This document shows positions 9,977 through 22,466 of a stretch of DNA of 64,000 nt, piece by piece. The stretch's first letter is position 1; every line of letters begins with the position of its first letter. Both the position numbers and the translations under genes were made by a program. Source of the stretch: Polytrichum commune (lineage: Eukaryota; Streptophyta; Polytrichopsida; Polytrichales; Polytrichaceae); contig OX485809.1 of assembly GCA_950295325.1 (NCBI GenBank), positions 32,254,144 through 32,318,143 of the forward strand. The letters run 5' to 3'. Below the pieces are notes generated by a model, which worked only from the letters and a program-made list of their open reading frames with translations, did no database searches and was not told where the DNA came from.

Positions 9977-11327
9977 AGCTTCTTACTTACCTTGAGGTTT
10001 TGTTTGTTTTTTTTAATTGCATTTTTTTTTACTAAGTAAGCTATTTCCTATGCCTTGATGTGCATAATAGATACTTATGTCGTCTAAGTATAAACTACAT
10101 TCTTGTTAAAAGTTATTAATAAATCATGTGAAAACTATAGCAACATGTAAGTATTCTTAATACAACTTCATTACACATGGATATATGTATAATGGAGTTC
10201 CTCGTTTCAAATTGTATCACTAGGTAGTCTCAACTGTTTCTACCGATTGAATCATCATATTGATATTGACCGTTATTAGATAGATGTGACTACACTCTGT
10301 TACTCTAGTGGATTAGCATATTAAACCTACGTGAATATAATTCTAGTCCCATTAAGTCTTTTGGCTTCTTTGAATATAGAATTTCAGCCATATTCATGCT
10401 ACATGGGTCATCTTTTTGATGCGAGATTATAATTTTCACTTTGGATTAAACTAGTCCCAACCAATGCAAGCATGACACAAGGGAAAAAACTCAAGGATAA
10501 TCATGTATGCTTGTTAAAGTCCACAATTGTTGAAAGCACTTGACTGCAACACATTAATTTTTCAATTAGTGAGGGAGGGCTAATAGTGCAAGTGGGAAAT
10601 TAGTGAAGGTGATAATAAATTTCTATGCACTATGAAATTAGTGCCACCAAAATGTCTAGGATGCATCATTCATCCCGACATTATTTGCCAAAAATATTAT
10701 TGTTCACTGAAAGTATCAACATTATTCTAGTTGGCACTATTCATTGACAAGCATGTTTTGCATATTATTATTATTAGTTATCCCTCTACAAGCACCCTAG
10801 AACATGCACTAATTTTCTTTAAATGCTTGATAAATGAGCATTCATGAATTTAATACCATTTAGTAAAAAGTTCAACCCTTACTAAATTTGAGACTTGGAA
10901 AAATAGCACTTGTTTTGGGATGAGTACCATACAAATTAATTGGGATAATTAGTGTAGTGACAAAGAAGCAAAGCGGTAAATAGCCATCCTCTAATCATTG
11001 TCAAATTGCATGGATTGACTCATTCTTTGTCATCTATAGTGCCACTAAGCACAACCTATAAGTTCTGCATATGGTAGTAGTGATACCTTATAAGATGGTA
11101 TAATTGTTGCAACCATGTTTGATTATTGTACTCTATTATTTTGGTTCTTTGCTTGAGAGATTATATGTCCATTGTTGATAACAATTAACCCTTGAACCCA
11201 CGAGGGTTTTGAGCTATTTCAAAACCTCTTTAAAAAAAAAGGCTCCTCTTTATGAAAGAGAAAATTTCTCAAGACAAAGTTGTTCATAAGGTAGATGCAT
11301 CTTAAATGGTTACTTTTTCTAGCTAGC
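9977..11327. other. Intergenic, no gene seen
   Basis: AT-rich unique-looking DNA just outside the Ty3/gypsy element. No ORF, RNA gene or clear repeat structure was found. Confidence 0.5.
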
Positions 11328-11669
11328 CTCCTTCCGCTAGGATATGAAACACACGATTAGTACGAGATGCTTAGCAAATCCAAATCAAGGGAAGAGTCAC
11401 ATTCTCATACTTTTCAAAGCTCGTATGAATATCTTAATCATTATCAAAGTGAAGATCCTTGTGATCATTGAGTGGTCATATACTTCCTTCCAATCATGTT
11501 GACTATTGAGCCTAGAATAATTATAATGATTTGAGCACATAGTCCAATCTCATTTAAACATGTGTGTTTTTTGGTATATGTTTTTGAAGCCACACCCAAG
11601 CACATACCACTCAAATATAGGTGTCCAATTTAGATAAGTAATCATATTAGGCACGTTTACCTTAAAGGG
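11328..11669 (+). repeat. R1 dispersed repeat, near-complete copy
   Basis: R1 is a ~340-bp family named here. It starts near TAGGATATGAAACA, then a block ending AGCAAATCCAAATCAAGG, then a central TCATTATCAAAGTGAAGA, then CCACTCAAATATAGGTG, and ends near GTTTACCTTAAAGG. At least nine copies or fragments lie in this window in both orientations. There is no coding capacity and no obvious terminal inverted repeat, so its class is unknown (non-autonomous). Confidence 0.65.
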
Positions 11670-13900
11670 TTGGTGCACAAATAATCTACATGATTGGTGC
11701 TTAGAGTGAAGCTTACAATGTTTATTGGACATTGTGAAAGGGTTATCATATGAAAACATCTCATAAATGAAATTTAGACAATTTTTAATAAATTTTATGG
11801 ACACATGATTTCTATACATAATAGCATGTTATGAAAAGCTACAAGGAAAAGACTATAATAGTATCCAAAACCATCATGTGTGTCAATATCCTTCGTTAAT
11901 GGCTACGCTCTAGAAACACTACAAAAATGTGATATGCATGCAAACTTTGACAAGCCATTAAAATTCAACGAATGGCCTCATTCTGGTGGGGAGGGTGGGC
12001 GTCAACCCTTTACCTTGCCCTACAAAAAAAATTCAACCACATTAGAGCATCTTTAAACCCCAACCGACTTGAGAAGGTGAAGGAGAGACCATAAATAAGT
12101 TCTCTTTTAGGTGCTTAAGAGAACTTACATTTCCAAATTTGAAGTTCGTATGCCTATTCTAGCTCCAAAATAGAACAAACACAAATGGTAGGTGCACCTA
12201 TTCATCCTTGAAACATCGAAGAATCTCCATGCCAAGTGAGAAGGCCAGATGAGGACATGACTATGATATGTGTCTCCATATATATTCCATGATGGAATGG
12301 TTGTTTTCTCCATCGAGGTAGGGTTTGGAGGTTTGCTATGTCTTTGAACCTCATTTTCTTGTTGTTTTTGAAGCAAGGGTGTGGCTGTGAAATTTTGTGT
12401 GATCTCATGTAGTCTTTTTTGGCGTTCTTCTTCCTCAATTATTGGTGTCATTTAGTCTTGGTGTTTAAAGTTGCAACAATTGGTTTATTATTGGTGTTTA
12501 TTTATTTTTGGTTTAGGGCTATAGTGGTTGGTTTCTAGCTAGTGTTTATGTGTTTTATTGTGTCACTCACTCTTGGTGTTAAAGGTTGCAATGGTGGATT
12601 TATTGTTGGTGTTCATGGGTTCTTGTTGTCATCTAGCATCCTATTTATGGATTGTAGTAGGGGTGTTTAAGGTACTTGCAAAATGGTGAAGATCACATTG
12701 TGGATGTTGGACGATGAGGCCCATGAGCCAAAGTGATGTGGGAAGGTGGCTGGATGTGGAACCATCACATACACCACCTTTGGATCCAAATTAAACGAGA
12801 ATGAGACATTAAATTCGGGTTTCAAGTCCAACTCTCATGGTGTGTGGGCGACTCCAACGCACCATACTTAAGTAAAAACAAACTCAAACCTCCCATCAAT
12901 TTCAACATGATGTTGGCTTTTGGATTTCTACATTGAAATTGTGGCCACTAATGCATTGTGTTTTGTGGGGTTATGCAAATGTGCAACGTGTGTATCAAAC
13001 TTCATGGCGATGTTTTTGTAGTGTTGATGGATGGTTGAGTTGCTTTGAAATATTTGTTAGATTTCACACATGTGTTGTGCACATGTTTTTTTAGCCCTAA
13101 CGCCTCTGTTAACAAAGTTGAAACATAGGATCACTATAGGGCATAAATACCTTAAACCCCTTGTAAATGCTTTGTAATGCAATCTTATATACTTGCAATT
13201 TTGTATGCAATATTATATACATGCAATGTCATACCCAATTTCGTAGTGTATTGTGTTTAATGTTCTTATGTTGGTTAGCATAGTGGTTGGGTATGTGCAA
13301 TTTTGATTGCAAAATTTCCCGTTCTAATGTTCATTGCAATATTCTATTTTTGATCTTGTCATTGTAGAAGTTTCATCATTCAAATGAACATAGAGTGCAA
13401 ATAATTAGGTGAAACTAAGTTTTATAAGGAATGGTAGGGTAGTCTCAAATAGAAAAATATATAATTATTGGTAAACATAGGGTTATTCTAAACCCCAATT
13501 TGTTTTAAAAATAGCCCCCATGTAATTAGGAGATAAATGCACGTGATCAACAAGCATACCTTGTTGTGCATCCCTTGGAGTACTTAGATTCCGTGATTCT
13601 ATTTGTCTTGCTCAATAATAATTGTAAACCGGATGTTTAGGGTCACCAAAATTTAATGTAAACCTAGCATTGTTTGTCATGGTTAGTAAAAATATTGGGC
13701 ATTGTAGAATTAGAATGTTGCAATTATTGTCACTCACTAAGTGATTTGTCATTCAAATGTCAATCATCCATGACAATCTTTCATTATGGAAAAGTTAGGA
13801 TGCAAAATATACAAAAACAGATGAACCAAAAGTAAGTTGATATGAAAATATTTGTAAACTTCTTCATAAGAAATGTCATAAAAATGTTACCATAATAACA
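11670..13900. other. Intergenic, with a two-copy degenerate tandem repeat
   Basis: No gene was recognised. At about 12,434-12,640 a unit of about 114 bp occurs twice (shared cores TTGGTGTT, AAAGTTGCAA and TTATTGTTGGTGTT), strongly diverged. Confidence 0.4.
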
Positions 13901-16900
13901 TAAAATATCATGTGACATAAAATAAAATATTTAGTGTAGTTTGACCCATGCCATCCGTGCCCATTGCACCCATTGTCCCATGTGGTTCCTCACCTTTCTA
14001 GAATGGGTGGGAATGGTGGGGGCAACAACCACCATCACGACATCCCGTCCCCTAGCACATGTGCATATGAATCATAAAGGTAACAAAGTTGGTGTTGGCT
14101 TTGCAGTTAGCTTCTTGAAGGTGCCAATTGCCATGTTGACTACAATTAGCAGTCGACTTCTTAGGATACATGCCAATGTTCACTGCCAAGTCATTTGCTA
14201 TTATTTGGCACCCAAGCTACCTATGGCTCACATTGGAATTATTCAAAAAAATTGGGGCAATGGCGTGTTGTCATGATAAGCTTGGCATGTGGGTGAACAT
14301 GCCTCATAATATAAAAGGATCATTTCTATTAAGTGCGGGTCCATGTGCCGGGATACATAGACACCCCCCCCCCCCTTTCATTGACACTCAAGACTCTTGC
14401 CGACTCTAGTTGGCCTTGATTGTCTCTTGGCATTTGTTGCAAGTACATAGAAGAAGTGGGCTATTTATTGAGTTGGGTCTTATCATATTGGTATGGGTAC
14501 ATGAGACGAATATAAGCCTTGGTACGTGCCCAAGGAGTGGATTTCCACATCCTATAAGGTGGAGTGCAAAATTTGAATTTGGAATTAATGAATAGGAAGG
14601 GTGGTTGCCCTTTTGGGATACAAAAAAAGACAAAAAAGACAAAAATGATGGTAAGATGTGAGGGGCGGCATTGTATCCACATCAAGGGCCACTGGTCAAA
14701 GCTTTATTTTCCAAGTGCAGTGATTTGTGGCCGGCAATGCCAAATGATGTCTACTTGAATGAATATAGTGAGGATGGGGAGATGATGTTGTTGGTTCCCA
14801 ACATCAAGGTCCAAGCGGTGCAACATCCTACATGAAACCGAATTCAAATTGCTTCATCATCCCCTATATTGTCATTGGTGAAGGAGGCATAATGTGATTG
14901 AGCATTATTTACTAAGGCAATGAAGAACTTAGGGAATGAAGGAAGTTTTTTGATTGCTGAATAATAAGTTTAAGGTCAGTAATGGGTGATATGACTAAGT
15001 TAATGCTCCTCTCTTGTACCTCTTGAGCTCTTTTGCCACCCATTTAGCTCCCTTGAGCTTTTTTAAGGGTTTCCGTGCTCATTAACAATCGATTGGGTGG
15101 AGGCATAATGTCTTGCATCTTGACCGTTGGATGCGGTTGTTTGGAACCTCTAGATGGACTACATCCAATAATTCTGATCGAGGAGATTGACCTCGCGTGT
15201 AAGAGGGACCAAACAATTGTATATAAGGTAATGAGGCATGCCACCTCATTGGCCTCACTTTTCAACCACCCACCCTCTCTCAAGTGGGACATTTGGACCT
15301 ACCATGCCTAGTATACGATGCTCAATGTTTAAAGAAGGTCAAGGAGTTGGAAGTTTGGTGACAAGGGGTACCCCCCAACCAATTTTGGATTGAGATTTTC
15401 ACGGGATTAAGGTGTGAATATAGTTGTGTGTGAGAATGCAAATAAATTGTGTTTGTGAACACAAATATACATTGTTATGAAACCCAATGGCAAGCTAAGG
15501 TTGGAGGTGGGAGATGTCGAGCTGGGGTTACCCGCATCTAAGATATAAATTTAAATGCCATAGGAATGGGAGCAAGTCGTCGAATGTGGGATTTTCATCT
15601 TGTTCGGGCATGCAACAAATATAACCCAATATCCGGCTAGTATTGTGCATGTTCATTCGGTTGTTGCTGCATTTGTGAGTGGGCCACATGAAATTTCTAA
15701 AGCCTAGGGTTCACCCAATGAAATCATGAGGTCAAAGGTTAAACTAAGAAGCAGTCATGGGAAAGGTTAATAAAGTTTTCATAGATTGGTATTCTCAAAA
15801 TGATGTGAAGGGCATCAAATGGAAAAAAAATATATATTTTAAAAGACATAAGTATTGAAGACATCAAGAAGTTTGTTGAGGTGGACATGTGACATGTAGT
15901 GGATGGTGCCAAATTTGGTAAGGAGAGAGATCAAGAAGGATTCAAGTCTTGGGTGAAAATTATAGCAATGAACGGGGTTGTCATCCTCAAGCAATTAATG
16001 AATAACATGTTCCCCACCCCAAAATTGGGTTAAGCATAGTCCCCTTGAGTGGTACAAATGTGGGTAATTTTCAAGTGATGGGATCATGTGGTTAAAGCAT
16101 TCACAAAGTTGGCGCAAAAGAAAAGGGAGAAGTGGTTAAGTGAAAGGGCGACAATCCAAGTAATGTGGTTTCCCACTATGGCAACTATGGTGGTGTTGAA
16201 GAGCATTAAAAAAACAAGGGGTAATATGGAGGTTAGGAAGGTGAAGATTAAAGATGACAATTGACTGCCACCGGAAGTTACATGGGCCAAAAAAACTCCA
16301 GAGTCCACCCAAAAAAAAAATAACAGCTAAGCTCTAAGCATGTACCAAAGCATTGGTTTGCATGGGCGATCATCCCAACTTTATCAAGTATTGAATGATC
16401 AACAATCATACGAATAAAAGCTATACACTATGGTGGAGCGGGGGAATGGGCTAGAAAATATTTTTTCCCTTGTTGATAATTTGGGTAGTTTTTGTATATG
16501 GTGTTCTAATACCTTTTGATTAGATGGTTTCCAAATTGGAACATATCTATGGGGTTAATTATGAGAAACACCTCCAAATTAAGTGTTAGAGGTTTAACAA
16601 GGTGAAGTTGGCATGGACTTTGATATGGATCATGGAGGTTGCACATGCGGGAGATGTGCAACATAGTGATCTTCCATAGACATCATTATGCTCCATTAAG
16701 AAGCAGACGATAATGTGAAGATTGGAGTGTGCAACACATGTGGACAAGAATACTAAGTCATTTTGGCATGCAAAAGATGAGGCCGAAACACACGATGAAG
16801 GAGAAGTTTTAGGTGGCACCCAAATTGTTTTACATCCCCACTAGGAATAATAAGGACATGGTTGTCAAACACTACACCAAGAAGTCTAAGTATTTATGTT

Positions 16901-16980
16901 ATTGGAGATGACCATTGTAGGGTGAAAAGAGACCAAAAAGACTTGGTGAAAATAGGTCAAGGATTGTCAGAAGGTTTTAT
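13900..16980 (+). pseudogene. Decayed coding region, probably an old mobile element, class unknown
   Basis: Short coding-like runs on the plus strand suggest a once-continuous protein: for example DLWPAMPNDVYLNEYSEDGE near 14,720-14,780, VNKVFIDWYSQNDVKGIKW near 15,760-15,825 and GFKSWVKIIAMNGVVIL near 15,940-15,990. No family could be named and no ends were found. The runs are short and broken many times, so this is a fossil at best. Confidence 0.3.
14363..14375 (+). repeat. Poly-C run
   Basis: An uninterrupted run of about 13 C on the plus strand. Confidence 0.9.
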
Positions 16981-18667
16981 TTTCTAACTTTATCTATATT
17001 ATTTTCCAAACTAAACACATCACTCGCATGGACATTTTTGTAGATATTTAATATCTTTGTGATATCTTTGTCATCAAACAACATTTTTTAAATAAGTAGT
17101 TGTCGGCTATCCTTCCATTCTTTATTGCACATACTTAATGCTAATATAAGCATCTACTAGGGAGTTGATTGCCCACATAAGTAGTCAGCTCATTAGTCAA
17201 TTGCTTGCATAATCAATTGACACACTAGTGAATTGCTACAACTTGCAATTGGTTGATGTTGTTAGTTGTCGACCTTGTGTAGTCGACTGCTCATGGTCGA
17301 TCATGTGTGACTACTATCTTGAGCAGTTGATTGCATTGTCCATTGCTTATGCTAGCAATCAACTTTGTGGCAACACATTTTGTTATCACAGTGTTGTGCG
17401 TTGGGCATCATGTTCAAATGTGATGCGACATGATGTGGCACCCAACAACTGTGTCATGTCCATTTGCACATTCATGTTTGCTTCAAGTGGTGTAGGAAGG
17501 TTCTCATATGGTTTCCTATTGTGCATGGCAATCAGGTGGCTTGAGCTAGTAGTTGAGGTGTGTGTATATAAATATATGTCTTTTACACCATATACATAAA
17601 GATATGGTGAATTAAATTAACAAAATGGGTGTTTATTGATAATAATATTAATACTAATAATAGGGGGCATTCAACAAGGGACCCATACATAATACCCTTC
17701 AAATTCCCTCTTAAGACACATGCATAACAAACAAACAAAATACGAAGTGCCCACCTTGAGGTTCAATGCCTACAAAATTGTCCTTCCAAGAGATCTCGTA
17801 TGCCTAAAGAATTCTCTATCTCACTTTTGCTTCATCCAACTCTTGCCCAAGGGTCAAGCATGGTTGTGAAGGAGGATGATTCAAATAGCACGCTTTGAAA
17901 ATAAGTGAAACCATCCTTGGTGTAAAGTACTTTGACTCCCCCCACCCATCCCTCGATCCTTTAGTAACGACGGTAACTTAAAACCAACACTATGGACCAC
18001 AATTATACATTCCGGGGCTTCAAATATATGGCTATGGTAGATAGTGTTGATTTTAGATTTAATCTTGGTTTTGGGTATGTCTGCCTTAGTAAGCTTAAAG
18101 GTTCTGGGTGTGTTTACCTTAGTAGCCTTAGATTGATGATGTGGTTCACGATAAGGTGCTTGAGAATAAATCTCTATCGAGAATAAGTATCAACCAAGTA
18201 ATCTTTTTCCTTCTAGTTTCAAGTGTGTACACAACTTATTTTACTCTATGTGTAACAATGTGAAGGAAGGACATGAAATTTGTCATGACATAAACATTGC
18301 GTTATCAAGAGACCACCATTCACTCAATCCGAATATACAGGCAACTCGCTCTACAGTCCACGAGCCTAAAGAAGTGATACTAGTGAACAATGTTATGATG
18401 GCCTGATCTCAGACTCGCTGCTTTGGAGGCATGCCTAATAAGTAGTGTGTGTGTTGCTGGGTATGAGTCCAAGCGGCAAGAGTGGTTTGCTTTGGAGTTG
18501 AGTCAAAAGATGGGAAGGGGGCCGGACGCAGAGTGCAAGGGGAGTGAAGCAATAGGGAAGTACTCACCCTACTTAAGCTAAGGCTGCAGAGCAAGCCTAG
18601 TTTCCGAAGCAAGCCAAGCAGGCCAGGAGGAGTGCAAGCCGTCAAAGGAAGATCACATCAGTGCCCG
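16981..18667. other. Intergenic, no gene seen
   Basis: A stretch near 17,180-17,370 is built of irregular AATTGCT and TCGACTGCTC-like words. An open frame at 17,228-17,599 is Cys/Val-rich and matches nothing I know, so it is not called as a gene. Confidence 0.4.
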
Positions 18668-18905
18668 GGGAGGATTTGGGACATAATCGGTCCAGATCTC
18701 AGTGTTTCCCAGGCCAATCGCTTATATTACTGTATGTTTCACATCCTTCGATTTTTTTTCCTTTATTAAATTCATAAAAATTCTGTAGATTGTTCTAAAT
18801 GGATCAGTCAGTTTCCTCACGTCTTGGATTTGAACCAGTTATTTCTCAAAGTCCACCAGTTCATCTGTAACTAGCGGCCGGTTCATCCTGTTGATTGGAT
18901 CACGT
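18668..18905 (+). repeat. R2 dispersed repeat, copy 1
   Basis: R2 is a ~220-250-bp family named here. Order of marks: GGGGAGATTTTTGGGCATAA, TTTCCAAGTCCAACCGGTTA, CATGTTGTGATCT, AGGTATATTC, GATTCCTCTA, TTATTTCTCAAACTCAACCG, TCTGTAACTAGCAGCTGG, ending TTCTCCCCATTCAT. The GGGGAGA start and TTCTCCCC end form a short inverted repeat, suggesting a non-autonomous DNA element. This copy is diverged. Confidence 0.55.
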
Positions 18906-19099
18906 TGCCCTCATGACTCGTAAAGACAACAAGAATTTGCATGCCCTAAGTTAACTTACCAGGTTCCCTTTTTTTTTCTTTTTTTTTCATTCTTCCTTTC
19001 CGAGGATAGTCCATTGGCAGTGCATGAAAACATGGGTGGGTGGGTGGGGCTGCTGTAAGGAATGTGTGCCTTATGTGGTCACTTGAGTCACTTTGTTTG

Positions 19100-19330
19100 T
19101 ACTTTTTGGAGCTCATACAAATGTCTCTTTCATTGTCAACGTGAAGACTCTCATGCTCATTAATTGGCCATATAGGTCCCTCAATTATGTCAACTATTGG
19201 AAATAGAATGATTAATGTATTGCTATTAATGTATGTTGAACACCTAGTCCAGTCCCTTTTACGCACAACTAACCACACAACACTCAAATTTAGGTGCCCG
19301 CTTATGATATGTAACCGAAATAGGCTCATC
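19100..19330 (+). repeat. R1 repeat, 5'-truncated copy
   Basis: It carries the R1 middle and end (GAGCTCATACAAATGTCT, GTGAAGACTCTCATGCTCAT, CACTCAAATTTAGGTGCC). A second R1 piece follows in the same orientation. Confidence 0.5.
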
Positions 19331-19344
19331 CACCTTAGTCCATT

Positions 19345-19500
19345 TTCCTAGGATATCAAACATGTGATTAGTACAAGATGGTTCACAAATCCAAATCAAG
19401 GTTGTAGCCACTCCATCATAAGTTGTTGAGCTCATAGAAATATCTTATTTTTCATCAAAGTAAAGAGGACTCTCAATATTGGTCACACTCTTTGAGAGTG
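19345..19500 (+). repeat. R1 repeat, 3'-truncated copy in tandem with the previous one
   Basis: It starts at CTAGGATATCAAACATGTG and continues through AATCCAAATCAAGG to the central block, then stops. Confidence 0.5.
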
Positions 19501-20230
19501 AATCCACTTGCTTTTCGAGCCAACATTCCCTCGACACATCTATAGGCAGCGTTGGACAAGTGGCAAACTTTCAAAAATTACCATGGGTAGTGATTCCCTC
19601 CGTCCCTCCGTCCCTCCCTCATGTGGAGGCCACACATGTTCAATACTACGATATTCAAAAAGTGTTTTGTAAACCAAGGTAAAAGAATTGTTGCCTTAAG
19701 ATGTGCATAACTCCGAGGTGATTGGTTTCAAAGTTGGTTCCTCTTTTATTACTCAAAACTGCATGTTTTTAACTCCACTCTAGAAGGCTTAAAACCTCTA
19801 TTTCCAGTCGGAATTGAAAATGGAAGGTTTTAACTAAGAAAAGAGGGACTAGGCTGCTCGGAATTGTGCACATGGTCAAGGCCGGATTCCTTTTACGATG
19901 GCATACCAAACTCCTTTTGAAACCGGCGTTTTTGAACGCGTGTGGCCTTCATCTCCCTTCATCCGCCGTCCTCCCACCAGAGCTTGAGAACATGGATTGC
20001 TTCTTCTCTCCACGCATTCAAAGTGAACAATTTCAGAGTACGTTTTTGGCCCCATTCGACTGGCAATAGAGGTGTGGTTTCTAGACTGGGGATCCATAGA
20101 AGGCATTGGCGCCTCTTGTCATCATGTCAAGAAGTTCCAAGAGATTTTGTGATGTCCAACTATTGCAATAAACTACATGCACACAGCTTCGTCAAGTGCC
20201 TAACACATATTCAAAGAGCCTAACTTACTT

Positions 20231-20366
20231 AACATTATTAAGCCTGAGAATATAACCACGGGATGCCGCACCTAGTGTAGACGGAATCTAGTTTGCACTA
20301 GCTGCAGCATCCCATGCTTATATTCCCATGTCCCACATGAACGAACGCACATTGCTTAATAATGTT
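20231..20366. mobile_element. Hairpin MITE (about 136 bp)
   Basis: The ends are AACATTATTAAGC and its reverse complement GCTTAATAATGTT. Inside, AGAATATAACCACGGGATGC pairs imperfectly with GCATCCCATGCTTATATTCC, so the whole element folds on itself. There is no coding capacity. The end sequence ATAACATTATTAAGC also occurs alone at about 41,366. Confidence 0.6.
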
Positions 20367-22100
20367 ATGAAGAAATTAAGACGACGTCGGTTTTACAATT
20401 GGTTGGACAAATGGATAATTTGTATAAACCGTGCAAACCATTTTAAGAAGGGAGACACTCTTCAATTTACCCGACCGAGCTGCATCGTCACATCTCAGTG
20501 GTGAGGGCATTTTGCATATCGACCAAACTTTACAAATGAACGAACGTGTGGAAAATGAGCGGATGAATGTGGCAATGTTTAATACTTGGTTTTAGATCAA
20601 GCAAATGCTGAAACTATAACTACTAAAAGATGGCCCCCATGTTTTATGTAGTAGTAGCTTAGCCATTACCTTTGGCACCCATTGGTGGATATCGTAATAC
20701 TTGAGGTTTTATATAAAGTCATCTTGCCATGTTGTTTGTTAACAACGATAACCCAAGATTACACCTAAGGCACATTGGAGGTCACGGGTGGGTCATTTAG
20801 TGCATTTTACAAACAATGTACAACATAATGTAGGGAGGATTAACTTCACACGGGAAAAAATAGGCAAAGAATTCCAAGTATTGAAGGGTTCATTAAAAGT
20901 GGAAAATCCTATTATAAGTGAAGTAGATAGGTATAAAATGTGAGCAACTACTTTTTCATAGAACTAATATAGGGGTGAAGTTTAGGATTCTAGGGTTATG
21001 TTTAGTATGTTCAAGAATCGGGAGCTAGGAGATTCTAAATTTGCAAAAGGTTGTCGTTTTGTTTTGTACCCATATAGGGTTTTCTTTGGGCCCATGTGGA
21101 AGTTGGTACGGAGCAGGTGTTGTGTTTTTTGGCACACAATCATTTATTTTTTTGGGTGAATAACACATGCAATTTTCTAATGCATGTGGTGTATGATGTT
21201 TTGGTTGTTGATATGATTGTGTGTGATATGCAAGTGTGATGCACTTGTATTTTGTTTGAAGTCCCTCTGAAGTTCATGACTTCATAAATTGTGTTTGCAA
21301 TAGAATGTATGAACATGGAATTTGTATGTATGCAATGGTATGTATCGCTTTTTATTACTCAAAAGGAATATAAACTATTATGAATTGAATTGGCATGGGA
21401 AATATGAGTAATGATAGAGTGCAATCAAATAGGTTGTTTTACATAATTTGGTAAATATAGGGAACCTTTAAATCATGCATTGGAAGTAGGTAGCCCTTAA
21501 AAAATAACCTCTAGGCCAGAGGGAAGCTAAGACATGAGCGTTGAGCAATGAGCCATAACATGTGAACGTTGATGTCAAATATAGTAAGTTTCACATGACT
21601 ATGGAGGCATGATTCTACATTTGTATGTATTTATAATCACACAAGTCACTAATCGAGGGGCCTACTACCATAGATTGTCGGGAAACACTTAGTCATTTGC
21701 TGATTCTTATTAAGCTAATCCAAAACAATATTGCATGCAACAAAAATACCTTGTAAATATTACGCATCATGAATTGACACGCTCAAACAAATGGGTGCAC
21801 ATTATACTACCATCACTACTTGTGTTCAAAATCACCGGCAAGCTCAAGTAGCCGCAATAATTGTGTTCATATCTTGGATTGGCATGTTTGGATTTTGATT
21901 ACCACCTTTATATCAATAACCCACAAACAATGGGTATAATCTTGTGTGAGAAATTTGGTGTGATAGTTCCATATGTTTTTGAGTTGAATCTATTTATTTT
22001 GGAAATTTTGTTAGTGGTTAGTTCAAATCTTCACTATAGACTCTGATTTAGTTAGAAAATGCTAGAATTAGTGTTTTAAAAGTAAAACATATGATTAGTG
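20367..22100. other. Intergenic, with the R3 repeat
   Basis: No gene was seen. It contains one copy of the dispersed repeat R3 (about 20,780-21,012). Confidence 0.4.
20780..21012 (+). repeat. R3 dispersed repeat, copy 1
   Basis: It shares AGGGAGGATTAA-, AAGAATTCCAA-, ATTATAAGTGAAGTAGATAG- and GGTATAAAATGTG-type blocks with 27,388-27,600 in the same order and orientation. Class unknown, non-coding. Confidence 0.55.
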
Positions 22101-22431
22101 AGCTAAGGGATGGATTGTTTTTGACTATTAGCAGGAGATAGCGAGTGTTGATTAAGGGCTATAGACATGTGCAAAATGTGGAGAATTAAGAAGCCCTTTT
22201 TGAGCTTGGCCATGGATAGACGCATTATTTGAGAGTCGAGTCTCTTGTTTTTTTTTTCCTAAATATCTTTGTAGAACATAGTCAAAGGCAATCAGAGAAT
22301 GATTCAAATCGGATAAGACCTCCCTCTCAAGATGAAAGTGGATTCTTTTCCTATTGTCAATTTGGCCAAATGCTATAGTCTAATTTCATCCTTGGGTGTG
22401 AAAACCTTTCTTTGTGGATTTATCATATGTG

Positions 22432-22466
<35 letters not shown>

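Noticed and set aside
13941-14276. 111-codon plus-strand open frame
   Set aside because: No recognisable domain, unusual His/Met/Thr-rich make-up, overlaps other frames; not supported as a gene.
17228-17599. 123-codon Cys/Val-rich frame
   Set aside because: Lies in a stretch of repeated short words with no flanking gene signals.
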